Counted from the first letter of the stretch, positions 1 to 14,016 are shown. The stretch: 64,000 nucleotides of DNA from Rhodocyclaceae bacterium (GCA_023230455.1 JALNXH010000008.1:1-64000), one strand, 5' to 3'. Made by a program: numbers and translations. Notes: generated by a model from the letters alone, not told the origin.

Positions 1-123
1 ATCGAGCACCACAACACCAAACCCAAGCCGTTCATCTGGACCAAGAGCGCTCGCGACATCCTGCAGAAGGTCATCCGCGCCAATAGCCGCTTAAGTTCCA
101 AACAGAATGAAACACTGCACTAG
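1..123 (+). CDS. IS630-family transposase, C-terminal end (cut by window edge)
   Basis: An open frame enters the window at base 1 and stops at the TAG at 121-123, giving 40 residues. The segment KPFIWTKSARDILQKVIRAN resembles the conserved C-terminal end of IS630-type DDE transposases, where a Pro-Phe-x-Trp-Thr-Lys motif is followed by a short helix. The catalytic region lies outside the window, so it cannot be told whether the gene is intact. I could not identify the right terminal inverted repeat of the element in the AT-rich bases after the stop. The family call rests on motif memory only. Confidence 0.65.
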   Translation: MEHHNTKPKPFIWTKSARDILQKVIRANSRLSSKQNETLH

Positions 124-320
124 AACTTGGTTTGCTCATTCCTCAACTTTTGCCTCCCAGGTTTTATATTAAATTTTTCCAAGCATACCCTTTGATCTCG
201 GAGGGTTAACAACTTACTTATAAACAGGGCGTTAACCGGCAATTTGCAGCTCTGTTTGCGCACGCCGATGGCCGTGCAACGGGCTTCGAAATCACGCACA
301 GGCGAAGATCGCAGACAGCA

Positions 321-354
321 AACAAGAAGCCCCGCAGTTGCGGGGCTTCTTGTT
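321..354. terminator. Strong bidirectional rho-independent terminator
   Basis: A perfect 16-bp stem (321-336 pairs with 339-354) has a GC-rich centre, A residues on the left and T residues on the right, so it can terminate transcription from either side. It lies 3' of the leftward pccA gene. The rest of the 124-451 gap holds no gene that I can support: it is AT-rich just after the transposase end and otherwise featureless. Confidence 0.8.
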
Positions 355-451
355 TAAAACTACGCTCCTCTGCCCGGCCCGCCCAAGATGGCAGGCCAAG
401 CCGTTGCACAGCGCAACGAGGAACAGTCAGGAACGACTCATCTATGCCGCT

Positions 452-2470
<2,019 letters not shown>

Positions 2471-2492
2471 TTTTCTCAGTCCTCCCGGCGGA

Positions 2493-4025
<1,533 letters not shown>

Positions 4026-4081
4026 GGTGTCTCCTGTTAAATGCGTGAGGGGTTAGGGGCGAGGAGGGAGGGATCAAACCC

Positions 4082-5548
4082 TCATTCAGCCCCCGCCTTC
4101 CCGGAAAACAAACTCAGTAGATGGTCCGCAGCCGCAGCGGGGGCAAGCATTCCCGCTTCGACTTCGCGCACGCGCGCATCCAATGCACTGCGCACGCCGG
4201 CATCTTCGCGAAAACGATGGCGCAATTCGGAATCGATCAGCGCCCACATCCAGGCCAGGGATTGGTGACGCCGCTTCCGGGCCAGTTCCCCGGCGCCTTC
4301 AAGCGCTGCACGATGCGCGAGCACAGTTTCCCAGAATTCGGCGACACCTTCCTTGCGTGCAGCACTGGTCATCAGCACCGGCGGCCGCCAGTGCGGCGAG
4401 GCCGGATGCAGCAGGGCGAGGGCGGAGCGCATCTGGCTCGCGGCCATTTCCACGGCGCGCAGATCGATATCGGCCTTGTTGTAGACCACGATGTCGGCCA
4501 GCTCGACGATGCCCTTCTTGATCGCCTGCAGGTCGTCGCCGGCATTGGGCAATTGCAGCAGGACGAAGCTGTCGGTCATGCCGGCTACGGCGGTCTCGGA
4601 CTGGCCGACGCCCACCGTCTCGACGATGACAATGTCGAAGCCAGCGGCTTCGCAAAGCAGCATGGTCTCCCGCGTGCGGTCGGCGACGCCACCGAGCGCA
4701 CCCGACGACGGCGAAGGGCGGATGAAGGCTTCTTCGCGCTGGGCAAGGTGTTCCATGCGCGTCTTGTCGCCGAGGATGGAGCCGCCAGTGACGGTGGACG
4801 AGGGATCGACCGCCAGCACCGCGACGCGATGTCCCTTGCCGATCAGATGCAGGCCGAGGGCCTCGATGAAGGTGGACTTGCCGACGCCGGGCACACCGGA
4901 AATGCCGACCCGGATCGACTTGCCCGTATCCGGCAGCAGGGCCTGCAATAGTCCGCGCGCGCGCTGCTGGTGATCGGTGCGGGCGCTCTCCACCAGGGTG
5001 ATGGCCTTGGCCAGCGCGCGGCGCTGACCCTGCTTCAAGCCATCGATCAATGTGCAGTCTTCTTCTGAATGCTTGCCCTTCTTCTCCGGCTGCCCTTCGA
5101 CAAGCTCAGGGCGAACGGAACTTAATTGTTTCGGCGCGAGCGGAACGCTTCCCAACCCTTCGCCCGAACCTCCCCCCAACCCTCCGCCTAAACCTCCCTC
5201 CAACCGTTCGGGCTGAGCCTGTCGAAGCCTGTCCTGAGCGCCGTCGAAGGGCCTCTGCTGCCCTTCGACATTTCGCGAACGCGCCAGCAAACTGATTTGC
5301 TTCCAATCGCCCGCAATCAACGCTTCCTTCTTTGCCCTCGACCAACCTTTGATCTGCTGCTCCAGGGCAAGCGCGTCCTCGCGCCTTTCCAGTTCTGCCT
5401 GCCATACCAGCGCTACCGGTTTGCGCGTCGCGGTGTAGCCGATCTCGCCGGCCTCATGTTGATAAAGGCGGGCCTCGAGATTGTCCGTATGACCACAGTA
5501 ATAGGAGCCATCGCCACACCTCAGCAGGTATACGTGAAATGGCTTCAT
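4082..5548 (-). CDS. meaB: MeaB-type mutase chaperone GTPase, in one frame with an upstream GIY-YIG nuclease domain
   Basis: One open frame of 488 codons holds two unlike domains. Residues 1-90 (KPFHVYLLRCGDGSYYCGHT) are a complete small GIY-YIG endonuclease of the UPF0213/YhbQ type. Residues from about 167 on are a complete MeaB/ArgK GTPase with P-loop GVPGVGKST, VDPSSTVTGGSILGDKTRM and NKAD, which guards and reactivates adenosylcobalamin methylmalonyl-CoA mutase. The linker (about 95-160) is low complexity and is the translation of REP-type palindromes (for example LRQAQPERLEGG and VRPELVEG). MeaB homologues normally begin near TLIDGL, and a TTG start at 5050 would give a usual 322-residue MeaB. 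I therefore suspect two genes merged by REP insertion, though translation as one chain cannot be excluded. The gene follows mutA by 49 bp. Confidence 0.8.
   Translation of the reverse strand: MKPFHVYLLRCGDGSYYCGHTDNLEARLYQHEAGEIGYTATRKPVALVWQAELERREDALALEQQIKGWSRAKKEALIAGDWKQISLLARSRNVEGQQRPFDGAQDRLRQAQPERLEGGLGGGLGGGSGEGLGSVPLAPKQLSSVRPELVEGQPEKKGKHSEEDCTLIDGLKQGQRRALAKAITLVESARTDHQQRARGLLQALLPDTGKSIRVGISGVPGVGKSTFIEALGLHLIGKGHRVAVLAVDPSSTVTGGSILGDKTRMEHLAQREEAFIRPSPSSGALGGVADRTRETMLLCEAAGFDIVIVETVGVGQSETAVAGMTDSFVLLQLPNAGDDLQAIKKGIVELADIVVYNKADIDLRAVEMAASQMRSALALLHPASPHWRPPVLMTSAARKEGVAEFWETVLAHRAALEGAGELARKRRHQSLAWMWALIDSELRHRFREDAGVRSALDARVREVEAGMLAPAAAADHLLSLFSGKAGAE
5093..5118. repeat. 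REP-type palindromic unit inside the GIY-YIG/meaB linker
   Basis: The unit is CCCTTCGACAAGCTCAGGGC followed by GAACGG. It belongs to the same family as those at 5204, 5563, 7805, 7873 and 8659, and here it is read through in the open frame upstream of meaB. Confidence 0.8.
5204..5251. repeat. Paired REP-type palindrome
   Basis: The unit CCGTTCGGGCTGAGCCTGTC is followed by GAAGCCTGTCCTGAGC and GCCGTCGAAGGG, a double REP unit in inverted arrangement. It is translated as part of the linker between the GIY-YIG and MeaB domains. A partial third copy, CCCTTCGACA, lies at about 5261-5270. Confidence 0.75.
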
Positions 5549-5562
5549 CTGAATGGGCCAGG

Positions 5563-5588
5563 CCCTTCGACAAGCTCAGGGCGAACGG
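5563..5588. repeat. REP-type palindromic unit between mutA and the GIY-YIG start
   Basis: This copy is identical in sequence to the unit at 5093-5118. It lies in the 49-bp gap before the GIY-YIG/meaB frame, within the first bases upstream of its ATG, downstream of mutA. Confidence 0.8.
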
Positions 5589-5597
5589 TGACGGGTT

Positions 5598-7751
<2,154 letters not shown>

Positions 7752-7794
7752 CGTTTTCTCCACTGCGTCCGTGTCCGCCGCCATTAGGGAATAA

Positions 7795-7911
7795 CTGATT
7801 AAGTCCGTTCGTGGTGAGCCTGTCGAACCATGGATGGACTTAATCACAAACATTTCAAGTGCTTGTCCCACACCCTTCGACAGGCTCAGGGCGAACGGGA
7901 GACTTAATCAG
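7795..7911. repeat. 117-bp MITE-like inverted REP doublet
   Basis: The left end CTGATTAAGTC plus CGTTCG...GAGCCTGTCGAA is matched in reverse by the right end TTCGACAGGCTC...CGAACGG plus GACTTAATCAG. This gives terminal inverted repeats of about 33-36 bp around a core of about 45 bp. It lies between the divergent mutA and gntR genes. The two REP units inside are 7805-7830 and 7873-7898. Confidence 0.7.
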
Positions 7912-7938
7912 CCCTTCGTTAGAAACTTAAATGCGATC

Positions 7939-7967
7939 TTGACACGTCAGGCCATAAATAATACTTT
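7939..7967 (+). promoter_or_regulatory. Possible promoter of the GntR gene
   Basis: A perfect TTGACA at 7939-7944 is followed after 17 bp by TACTTT at 7962-7967, which matches the -10 consensus only partly. Transcription would then begin only a few bases before the ATG at 7978, making a nearly leaderless mRNA. No Shine-Dalgarno sequence is visible there. Confidence 0.35.
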
Positions 7968-7977
7968 ATCCATAATT

Positions 7978-8646
7978 ATGAATGCAAGAGACACTTCCGC
8001 AAAGCCTTTCGCCCGCGCCGCCCTTTATCAGGAGGTGGCCGAACTGCTGCGCAACCGCATCTTCGCCCACGAACTGGCGCCCGGCGAATGGATCGACGAA
8101 CAGGCCGTCGCCATCAGCCTCGGCATCTCGCGCACGCCGCTGCGCGAAGCGCTCAAGGTGCTGGCTTCGGAGGGCCTGGTAGTGCTCAAGCCGCGGCGCG
8201 GCTGTTACGTGGCCGAACTCTCCGAGCGCGACCTCGATGAAGTGTTCCCGGTCATGGCCCTGCTCGAAGGGCGCTGCGCCTACGAAGCCTCGCTGCGCGC
8301 CAGTGCGGCCGACATCGAACGGCTGTTGGCAATCCACGCCGATCTCGAAGCGTGTGCGAAGAAAGATGACGTCAACGGCTTTTTCGGCGCCAACGACGCC
8401 TTTCACGGTGCGTTGCAGGACATCGCCGGCAACGGCTGGCTCAAGCACCTGATCGACGAGACGCGCAAGGTCATCAAGCTGACGCGGCGCTTCTCGCTGC
8501 TCTCCGACGGCCGCATCGACCAGTCGCTGCTGGAGCACCGCGACATCATGGCGGCGCTGCGCGCGAAGGATGCCGCCGGTGCGGCACAGCGCATGCACGA
8601 CCACCTGCTTTCCGGCCTTGATGCGCTGAAGAAGCTGGGCGGCTGA
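7978..8646 (+). CDS. GntR-family (FadR subfamily) transcriptional regulator
   Basis: The 222-residue protein has an N-terminal winged helix (ALYQEVAELLRNRIFAHELAPG and ISRTPLREALKVLASEGLV, about residues 16-75). An all-helical FCD ligand domain follows, with metal-site type residues around D137-H142 and H190. The start at 7978 (MNARDTSAKPF) is preferred over an upstream frame that runs out of the repeat element. It is divergent from the mutA-meaB-pccB-pccA operon. By position it probably controls that operon in response to a CoA ester or organic acid, which is inference. Confidence 0.8.
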   Translation: MNARDTSAKPFARAALYQEVAELLRNRIFAHELAPGEWIDEQAVAISLGISRTPLREALKVLASEGLVVLKPRRGCYVAELSERDLDEVFPVMALLEGRCAYEASLRASAADIERLLAIHADLEACAKKDDVNGFFGANDAFHGALQDIAGNGWLKHLIDETRKVIKLTRRFSLLSDGRIDQSLLEHRDIMAALRAKDAAGAAQRMHDHLLSGLDALKKLGG

Positions 8647-8658
8647 GGGAGAGTCATG

Positions 8659-8695
8659 CCGTTCGGGCTGAGCTTGTCGAAGCCTGCCCTGAACG
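8659..8695. repeat. REP-type palindromic unit
   Basis: The unit CCGTTCGGGCTGAGCTTGTC followed by GAAGCCTGCCCTGAACG is one copy of the REP family. It lies between gntR and the flavodoxin-like gene. A decayed copy is seen at about 9250-9278. Confidence 0.75.
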
Positions 8696-8744
8696 CCCGC
8701 CGAACCACCGCCATGACGCGCCGAAGTGCAGTACTCTTCGCGCC

Positions 8745-9236
8745 ATGAAGACCCTGCTCATCGTCTACCACTCGATGACCGATGGCACGCGCCAGATGGT
8801 GCAGGCCGCGGCCGACGGCGCAGCCACGGAAGCCGCGGTGGCGGTGCGCCTGCGGCATGCCTCGACGGCCGGGGCCTGGGACGTGCTCGCTGCGGACGGC
8901 TATATCTTCGCCACCCCGGAAAACCTGGCCGCAATCTCCGGTCAGCTCAAGGATTTTTTCGACCGCACCTATTACGCCGCGCTCGACCGCCTCAACGGCC
9001 GGCCCTACGCGACATTGATCTGCGCCGGCAGCGATGGCCAGAATGCGGCGCGGCAGATCGAGCGCATCGCCACCGGCTGGCGACTGAAAGCCATCGCCCC
9101 GCCATTGATCGTGTGCACCCATGCACAGACGCCGGAAGCGATTCTCGCGCCGAAGATCATTTCTGCGGAGGAACTACAGCGGTGCAGCGAACTCGGTGCC
9201 GCAATGGCGGCCGGACTTGCGCTCGGCGTCTTCTAG
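8745..9236 (+). CDS. Flavodoxin-like / NAD(P)H-dependent FMN reductase family protein
   Basis: The 163-residue protein begins KTLLIVYHSMTDGTRQMVQA, the FMN phosphate-binding loop of flavodoxin folds (S10-M-T-D-G-T-R-Q). It continues with ADGYIFATPENLAAISGQLKDFFDRTYY near residues 50-80, typical of the second FMN loop of flavodoxin/WrbA-like proteins. It is likely a soluble FMN-binding electron carrier or reductase. It stands alone between repeats and no partner is evident. The function beyond flavin binding is unknown. Confidence 0.7.
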   Translation: MKTLLIVYHSMTDGTRQMVQAAADGAATEAAVAVRLRHASTAGAWDVLAADGYIFATPENLAAISGQLKDFFDRTYYAALDRLNGRPYATLICAGSDGQNAARQIERIATGWRLKAIAPPLIVCTHAQTPEAILAPKIISAEELQRCSELGAAMAAGLALGVF

Positions 9237-9320
9237 GGAAGGCCTCCCATTCATCCTGAGCTTGTCGCAGGGCTTGGGACACCCTCACTGGGTAAGTCCG
9301 CCCGCGATTCAACAGATTCC

Positions 9321-9387
9321 CATGACCGACGGAAATACCCTGAAGGGCACACGTCCCCACAGGACGAGGGCGTATTCAATGATTTCC
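9321..9387. repeat. Dispersed repeat, copy 1
   Basis: The stretch beginning CATGACCGACGGAAATACCC and ending GATTTCC matches 19221-19287 over about 67 bp with scattered differences. In both places a REP-like unit lies just to its left. It falls in the 249-bp non-coding gap before the small secreted-protein gene. Confidence 0.6.
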
Positions 9388-9485
9388 GCGGTACATCCCT
9401 TGAGGACACGACGGTTGCATGGAGTATGCAAATCCATTAGCCTCCCAGGCGGCCATTTCCGGAATTCCTAGCCTAGGAGAAAAAA

Positions 9486-9872
9486 ATGCACACCATGTTT
9501 AAGCCATTTTTTGCAGCAGTGCTGGTTGTTGGGTCGTGGGGAAATGTATCGATTGCCGGTGACGGTTCTTATTCGGGGCAGGCTGTTAAGGAATCCGGCG
9601 CCGCGAGTGCACACGGAAGCGCCAGCGCAGCCAACGGGATTATGGCGTCAGGCTAGGTCACTTCGGCGGCGGCGGCAGTGCCCCTTTCAATAGGCGGCGC
9701 AGTGCTTATATCCGGCGGCGCAGCCAGCGTTAGTGCTGCCCAAGGGTCTGTGCGCGCTGCGTCGGCGCCTAGAAAAGGGCCCTTGAAAATCACGGATGAA
9801 ACGATAACGGTGACTCCGCCAGATCAGGCGCTCAAGAAAACCGGTACAGGCAAACCGAACACCGAACTCTAA
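9486..9872 (+). pseudogene. Small secreted Ala/Ser/Gly-rich protein, interrupted by in-frame TAG
   Basis: A frame opens at ATG 9486 with AGGAG a few bases upstream and encodes a signal-peptide-like start (MHTMFKPFFAAVLVVGSWGN). It stops at TAG 9654-9656 after 56 codons, then continues in the same frame without further stops to TAA 9872, ending KITDETITVTPPDQALKKTG. The whole frame would make a 128-residue exported protein. From memory, homologues of this unnamed family read ASGQV at the point where this frame reads ASG-stop-V, so CAG to TAG is the simplest cause. It lies 14 bp before the DUF2145 gene, its usual partner. Function is unknown. Confidence 0.65.
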
Positions 9873-9886
9873 AAAAGGAAATGTTG

Positions 9887-10693
9887 ATGAATTTATTGAG
9901 ATCGTCTCTTGCTGCGTTCATCCTGCTATTCAGCGTTGCGCTAGGTGCCAATGCCACCGGATTCAGTTCCAGCAGCAGCCAAGCAGGGGAACCAGCCCAT
10001 TTCACGCCCGAGCAGGTCATCGCTTTCGCGAAGAGGGTTGAGAAGACCATGGCAGAGAAGGCAGCCCAGGTCGCCATTCTGGCTCGTATGGGAAGGCCCG
10101 CCTCGGAATTGCCGGAAGGCATGCATTTCACTCACGTCGCCTTCGCGGTCTATTCGGAAATCACGACCAACGACGGGCGCAAGGTTCCCGGGTATGCCAT
10201 TTTCAATCTGTATCAACGGGACAAACATCCGGATGTAAGCGACCTCGTCCAGGATTATCCGGTTGATTTCTTCGCCGGAGTGGCGCAGCTTGAGGCGGGA
10301 ATCATTGTGCCTTCGGAGGAATTGCAGAAACGTCTTTTGGATGTCATCGCATCGCCCTCATATAAGGCTCTCCACGAACCAAGCTATTCCGTCATTGCCA
10401 ATCCGTTCACGCTTGGCCGGCAGAATTGCACGGAATTCGTTCTCGACGTAGTGAATGCGGCTATTTACCAAACCAGCGACATCAAAGTCATCAAAGCAAA
10501 CGAGAAGGCTTTCTTCGTCGCCCAGCCTGTTAACGTCAATCCTTTCAAGTTGATGCTTGGTTCGATGTTTTCGGCAGAAGTTTCGACAGCAGATCAGTCA
10601 GGCCCGCCAGTTACGGCGACGTTTGAAAAGATAGGCGAGTACTTGACCAAGTACGACACCGGCTCCGAAGTCATCACCGTTCTTCCCGATTGA
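9887..10693 (+). CDS. DUF2145 family exported protein
   Basis: The 268-residue protein has a signal peptide (NLLRSSLAAFILLFSVALGANA) and then HFTPEQVIAFAKRVEKTMAEKAAQVAI. It also has HVAFAVYSEITTNDGRKVPGYAIFNLYQ and the motif GRQNCTEFVLDVVNAA near residue 175, a Cys-containing segment reminiscent of papain/NlpC-like folds with an HVAF histidine. These fit DUF2145. The ATG at 9887 is preferred over that at 9881 because GGA at 9877-9879 is then properly spaced. It probably forms a pair with the interrupted gene just upstream. The role is unknown. Confidence 0.75.
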   Translation: MNLLRSSLAAFILLFSVALGANATGFSSSSSQAGEPAHFTPEQVIAFAKRVEKTMAEKAAQVAILARMGRPASELPEGMHFTHVAFAVYSEITTNDGRKVPGYAIFNLYQRDKHPDVSDLVQDYPVDFFAGVAQLEAGIIVPSEELQKRLLDVIASPSYKALHEPSYSVIANPFTLGRQNCTEFVLDVVNAAIYQTSDIKVIKANEKAFFVAQPVNVNPFKLMLGSMFSAEVSTADQSGPPVTATFEKIGEYLTKYDTGSEVITVLPD

Positions 10694-10748
10694 TCGGAGG
10701 GACCTCTGTCGGCCGCCCTGCGTTTCAGCGCTTGGCGGCCGTGCTGTT

Positions 10749-11108
10749 TCACAGCAGATGCGCCCCGTCGAACGTCGCCGGCTTCAGCGCGCCGACATCG
10801 ACGCCCTCCAGGCACCCCAGATTCACCCCGACCGACGGTTCGTTTTCCAGTTTGAGGTTTACGGTCAGCCGCGTGAAGCACTGGATGCCGCAGGTGCGGC
10901 AGAAAAAGTGTTTGGAAAACTCGCGGCTACCGTATCGGGTCAGCGACTCCTCGCCGCTTAGCAGCCTGAAGTGGGTCGCCGGCACGATCTGGATCGTCGT
11001 GCCGCGTCGGGCGCACAGCGAACAATTGCAGCGGAACGGGGCCGCCAGGTCGGTATCCACCTCGAAGTGCACGGCGCCGCAATGGCAGTGGCCTGAGTAT
11101 GTTTTCAT
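10749..11108 (-). CDS. GFA/CENP-V family zinc-binding protein
   Basis: The 119-residue protein shows the cysteine pattern of the GFA fold: CHCGAVHFEV at residues 7-16, CNCSLCARRG near 30, and the distal FCRTCGIQCFTR near 78. These cysteines bind the two zinc ions of the family. The prototype was described as glutathione-dependent formaldehyde-activating enzyme, but most members have no proven reaction. The ATG at 11108 is chosen because GAGGAA lies 6 bases upstream, whereas the frame extends to 11210. A glutathione S-transferase lies immediately upstream in the same direction, so glutathione-related chemistry is plausible. Confidence 0.8.
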   Translation of the reverse strand: MKTYSGHCHCGAVHFEVDTDLAAPFRCNCSLCARRGTTIQIVPATHFRLLSGEESLTRYGSREFSKHFFCRTCGIQCFTRLTVNLKLENEPSVGVNLGCLEGVDVGALKPATFDGAHLL

Positions 11109-11133
11109 CGCATTTCCTCGGTTCGGTGGGACA

Positions 11134-11844
11134 TCATTTATCGTGCGCAGGTTTCCCCATCTCGACCATGTTGCGGATGTCGGTCGCGAAGGCTTTCGCC
11201 GTTTCCTCATCGGCCGGCAAATCGAGATTCAGTTCGGCGGGCGGCATTTCGATGCCGCGCTGCACCGCCGGCCGCGCGCGGATCGCCGTTAGCCAGCGGC
11301 GGAGATGGGGAAATGCATCGACGGACACGCCCGACCAGCGGTGTGTGCGCACCCAGGCCCAGTTGGCAATGTCGGCAATCGAATACTCGCCGGCGAGATA
11401 TTCATGATCTTTCAACTGCCCGTCGAGCACGCCGAACAGTCGCGTGCACTCGCTCTGGTAACGGTCGATCGCCGGCTGGATCTTTTCCGGAAAATAGCGG
11501 AAGAACACATTGGCCTGCCCCATCATCGGGCCGACGCCGCCCATCTGGAACATCAGCCATTGCATAACCCGCGAACGCCCCTTGGGGTCGAGCGGCATCA
11601 ACTTTCCGCTCTTCTCGGCCAGATAAACCAGAATCGCGCCCGACTCGAAGACCGCAAAGTCGCCGGCATCGCGATCCACGATCGCCGGAATGCGGCCGTT
11701 CGGGTTGATCGCCAAAAAGGCCGGCTGCTTCTGATCGAGCTTTTTCAGGTCGAGCACCCGCAGCGTGTAAGGCAGCCCGAGCTCCTCCAAGGCAACGGAG
11801 ATCTTGTGTCCGTTGGGGGTGGCGGCGGTGAAGAGTTCGATCAT
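11134..11844 (-). CDS. Glutathione S-transferase (YfcG/YghU-like)
   Basis: The 236-residue protein has an N-terminal thioredoxin-like domain ([26 protein letters not shown], with [11 protein letters not shown] near residue 47 and [13 protein letters not shown] near 66). An all-alpha C-terminal domain follows, with [13 protein letters not shown] near residue 152. The T-P-N-G-H-K start is that of Nu-class enzymes such as YfcG, which act as disulfide-bond reductases with glutathione. It is 25 bp upstream of the GFA-family gene, and the two are likely co-transcribed. Confidence 0.85.
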   Translation of the reverse strand: MIELFTAATPNGHKISVALEELGLPYTLRVLDLKKLDQKQPAFLAINPNGRIPAIVDRDAGDFAVFESGAILVYLAEKSGKLMPLDPKGRSRVMQWLMFQMGGVGPMMGQANVFFRYFPEKIQPAIDRYQSECTRLFGVLDGQLKDHEYLAGEYSIADIANWAWVRTHRWSGVSVDAFPHLRRWLTAIRARPAVQRGIEMPPAELNLDLPADEETAKAFATDIRNMVEMGKPAHDK

Positions 11845-11946
11845 CGGGTTTCTCTTCCGAAAAGACCGGCTCCGCGAACGCTCGGCCGAGACCCGTCACA
11901 GGGTGTCCGACGCGCTACAGTCCGGCAGCGCGGATTGGCGAAGGAT

Positions 11947-12363
11947 TCAGGCGATTTCATGGGCCGTCGTGGTCGCCATCACCCGCGTGTCGAGCAGCGC
12001 GGCAGTGCGGTGGACCTCGCTGACCTGATACAGCGGATTGTTGACTAGGCTCAGCACGCAGGCGAACGACGGATACTCGACCAGCAGCACGTCGTCCCAG
12101 CGCTCATCCTGCGGCGCGAACAACGGCACCTGCACGTGGCCGAACCATAGCACTCGCCCGCCGAGATTGCGGATGGCCTCGAACGTGGGCACGGCATAGC
12201 GCTGGTAATACGCTACGCGTCCCGAACAGGGGGGCATGCTGCGGTTGCCGTAGTCGGCCTGATCGCGGTAGCGCAGCAGGTTCACCATCACAATCGGGCT
12301 GTTCGCAGGAATGTCCTTGATTGCCTCGAGCAGCGCATTGCGGTCGATCTGTACGGCCGTCAT
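11947..12363 (-). CDS. DUF1330-like ferredoxin-fold protein
   Basis: The 138-residue protein contains [41 protein letters not shown] and [24 protein letters not shown], the pattern of DUF1330 and related dimeric alpha/beta-barrel proteins. Its ATG overlaps the stop of the haloalkane dehalogenase gene by 4 bp (ATGA), so translation is coupled. No catalytic function is known for the family. Context suggests an accessory role next to the dehalogenase. Confidence 0.75.
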   Translation of the reverse strand: MTAVQIDRNALLEAIKDIPANSPIVMVNLLRYRDQADYGNRSMPPCSGRVAYYQRYAVPTFEAIRNLGGRVLWFGHVQVPLFAPQDERWDDVLLVEYPSFACVLSLVNNPLYQVSEVHRTAALLDTRVMATTTAHEIA

Positions 12364-13298
12364 CCCGTCTCTCCTTGCTTTCCGGTTGGCGCGGCGGACG
12401 TCAACTGCGGCGGCGACTTGCCACGCAATCCGCCGATGAAATCGGCCAACGCGATACCGATCTCGTGCGGACTGTCTTCCTGAATGAAATGCGCGCCCTT
12501 GACCGTGACCTCGCTCTGGTTCGGCCAACTGCGGCAGAACTCGCGCGGGCGCCCCTTGAGCAGCGCACCGGGTTCGGCATTGACGAAGAGCTTGGGCACC
12601 GGGCTTTGCGCCAGCCAGGCCGCGTACTCGATCACCGTGGCAACCACCTCCGCCGGTTCGCCGTCGAGCGGAATCTGCCGCGGCCACGACAGCGTTGGCC
12701 GGCGATCCTCGCCCGTGGCGGCGAAGGGCTCGCGGTAATGGGCCATCTCCTCTTCGCTCAACGACCGCAGGATCGAGCCGGGGAGCACCTGCTCGACAAA
12801 GATGTTGTCCTTCAGCACCAGCTGCTCGCCGAGCGGCGAGCGGAAGGCACGGAAGACGTCGCGTACCTGCTCGGGGAAATCCTCCCAGCCGATGGGCATG
12901 ACGATGCCCTCCATGTAGGCGATTCCCTGCACGCGCTCACGATGCCGGTTCGCCCAGTCGAAGCCGAGAGCCGAACCCCAGTCGTGCAACACGAGGACAA
13001 CGCGGTCGCCGAGATCAAGCGCATCCCAGAGGGCATGGAGGAATTCGCGCTGCTCGGCATAGGTGTAACGCTCCGGCCCCGACGGCACGAGCTTGTCGGA
13101 GTCGCCCATGCCGATCAGGTCGCAGGCGATCAGCCGACCGAGCCCCCGGCAATGCGGCATGACGTTGCGCCAGAGGTAGGACGACGTCGGATTGCCATGC
13201 TGGAAGACGATGGCATCGCCTTCGCCCTCGTCGAGATAAGCCATGCGGCGGCCCTTGATCTCGATGAACTTCTTTTCCGCAAACGGTTCGACGCTCAT
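12360..13298 (-). CDS. dhaA: Haloalkane dehalogenase (alpha/beta hydrolase, HLD-II type)
   Basis: The 312-residue protein has a full haloalkane dehalogenase set. The oxyanion/halide motif is [12 protein letters not shown] (Asn36), the nucleophile elbow [14 protein letters not shown] (Asp106 followed by halide-binding Trp107), an acid at Glu130 in [10 protein letters not shown], and the base is His270 in [11 protein letters not shown]. The Asp-Glu-His triad order is that of the LinB/DhaA subgroup. It hydrolyses carbon-halogen bonds of alkyl halides in the cytoplasm. It lies between a TetR gene and a DUF1330 gene with ATGA overlaps on both sides, so the three form one operon. Confidence 0.9.
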   Translation of the reverse strand: MSVEPFAEKKFIEIKGRRMAYLDEGEGDAIVFQHGNPTSSYLWRNVMPHCRGLGRLIACDLIGMGDSDKLVPSGPERYTYAEQREFLHALWDALDLGDRVVLVLHDWGSALGFDWANRHRERVQGIAYMEGIVMPIGWEDFPEQVRDVFRAFRSPLGEQLVLKDNIFVEQVLPGSILRSLSEEEMAHYREPFAATGEDRRPTLSWPRQIPLDGEPAEVVATVIEYAAWLAQSPVPKLFVNAEPGALLKGRPREFCRSWPNQSEVTVKGAHFIQEDSPHEIGIALADFIGGLRGKSPPQLTSAAPTGKQGETG

Positions 13299-13933
13299 TT
13301 GCTTTTCCCCGGTGTGGAATCTTGTGTATCGGCGGCGTCGGCGAGGGTGGCCGCGGCCGTCTGGCAGACGCGGAGGATGCGCATCGACAACGCCTCGCTG
13401 GCGACCGCCCGCGACAGCGAGAGGCCGCCTACGCAGAGCGCCATCAGTGCGATGGTGTCGTCCGTCGCCGCATCGTCGCCATCGGCGAAGGGCCGGCGGA
13501 TGGCTTCGAGGGTGCGGCGCAACTCCTCCTCATAACGCTCGCGAAATTGCGGGCCGGCGCGGGCGGCATCCGAGGCCAGCGCGGCGAAGCCGCAGCTTTC
13601 GGGAAGATTGTCGCGGTGTGCCTGGTTCAGATAGCGCTGCGCCAGACGCTTCAGCCGTGCGGCCCACGAGACGTCGCGGATGCGGCCGAGCCAGCGCGGC
13701 CGGCCGCTACTGAAACCGTGGGAAAACGCGGCCAGAGCCAGTTCGTTCTTGCTCGGGAAATGCGCATAGAAGGCGCCGTGGGTCAGCCCGGCCTCCTGCA
13801 TCAGCGGCCCGATGGCCGCCCCGGACAAACCCTCGCTACGCATCCGCGCGGCGCCGGCATCAAGAATCCGCGCCAGCGACGCCTGCTTCGCCGCGGCGCG
13901 AGCGGTGGTTGTGCGATCGGTTGGGGAGCTCAT
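13295..13933 (-). CDS. TetR-family regulator of the dehalogenase operon
   Basis: The 212-residue protein has an N-terminal TetR helix-turn-helix ([20 protein letters not shown] and [20 protein letters not shown], residues about 19-65) and a C-terminal ligand domain of the TetR_C_33/AcrR-like sort. It is the first gene of a leftward operon and its stop overlaps the start of the haloalkane dehalogenase gene. It probably represses its own operon and responds to a halogenated or electrophilic compound, which is inference. Confidence 0.85.
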   Translation of the reverse strand: MSSPTDRTTTARAAAKQASLARILDAGAARMRSEGLSGAAIGPLMQEAGLTHGAFYAHFPSKNELALAAFSHGFSSGRPRWLGRIRDVSWAARLKRLAQRYLNQAHRDNLPESCGFAALASDAARAGPQFRERYEEELRRTLEAIRRPFADGDDAATDDTIALMALCVGGLSLSRAVASEALSMRILRVCQTAAATLADAADTQDSTPGKSK

Positions 13934-14016
13934 CGGCGCAGCCTACTCGTATGACGATCATCATGTCAAATTGACGCATCCGGAGGCGCCGGAAAGCGCG
14001 TCCGGCGGCAACACCC

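Noticed and set aside
150..320. Possible tRNA or small RNA gene before the terminator at 321-354
   Set aside because: No cloverleaf or other convincing structure could be built. Only the terminator itself is supported.
5152..5210. CRISPR-like short repeats (CCTCC... runs)
   Set aside because: These are low-complexity proline/glycine-type codon runs between REP units. No regular repeat-spacer pattern exists.
7752..7871. N-terminal extension of the methylmalonyl-CoA mutase to 7871
   Set aside because: The extra 40 residues are translated from the inverted REP element, and a good ribosome-binding site precedes the ATG at 7751.
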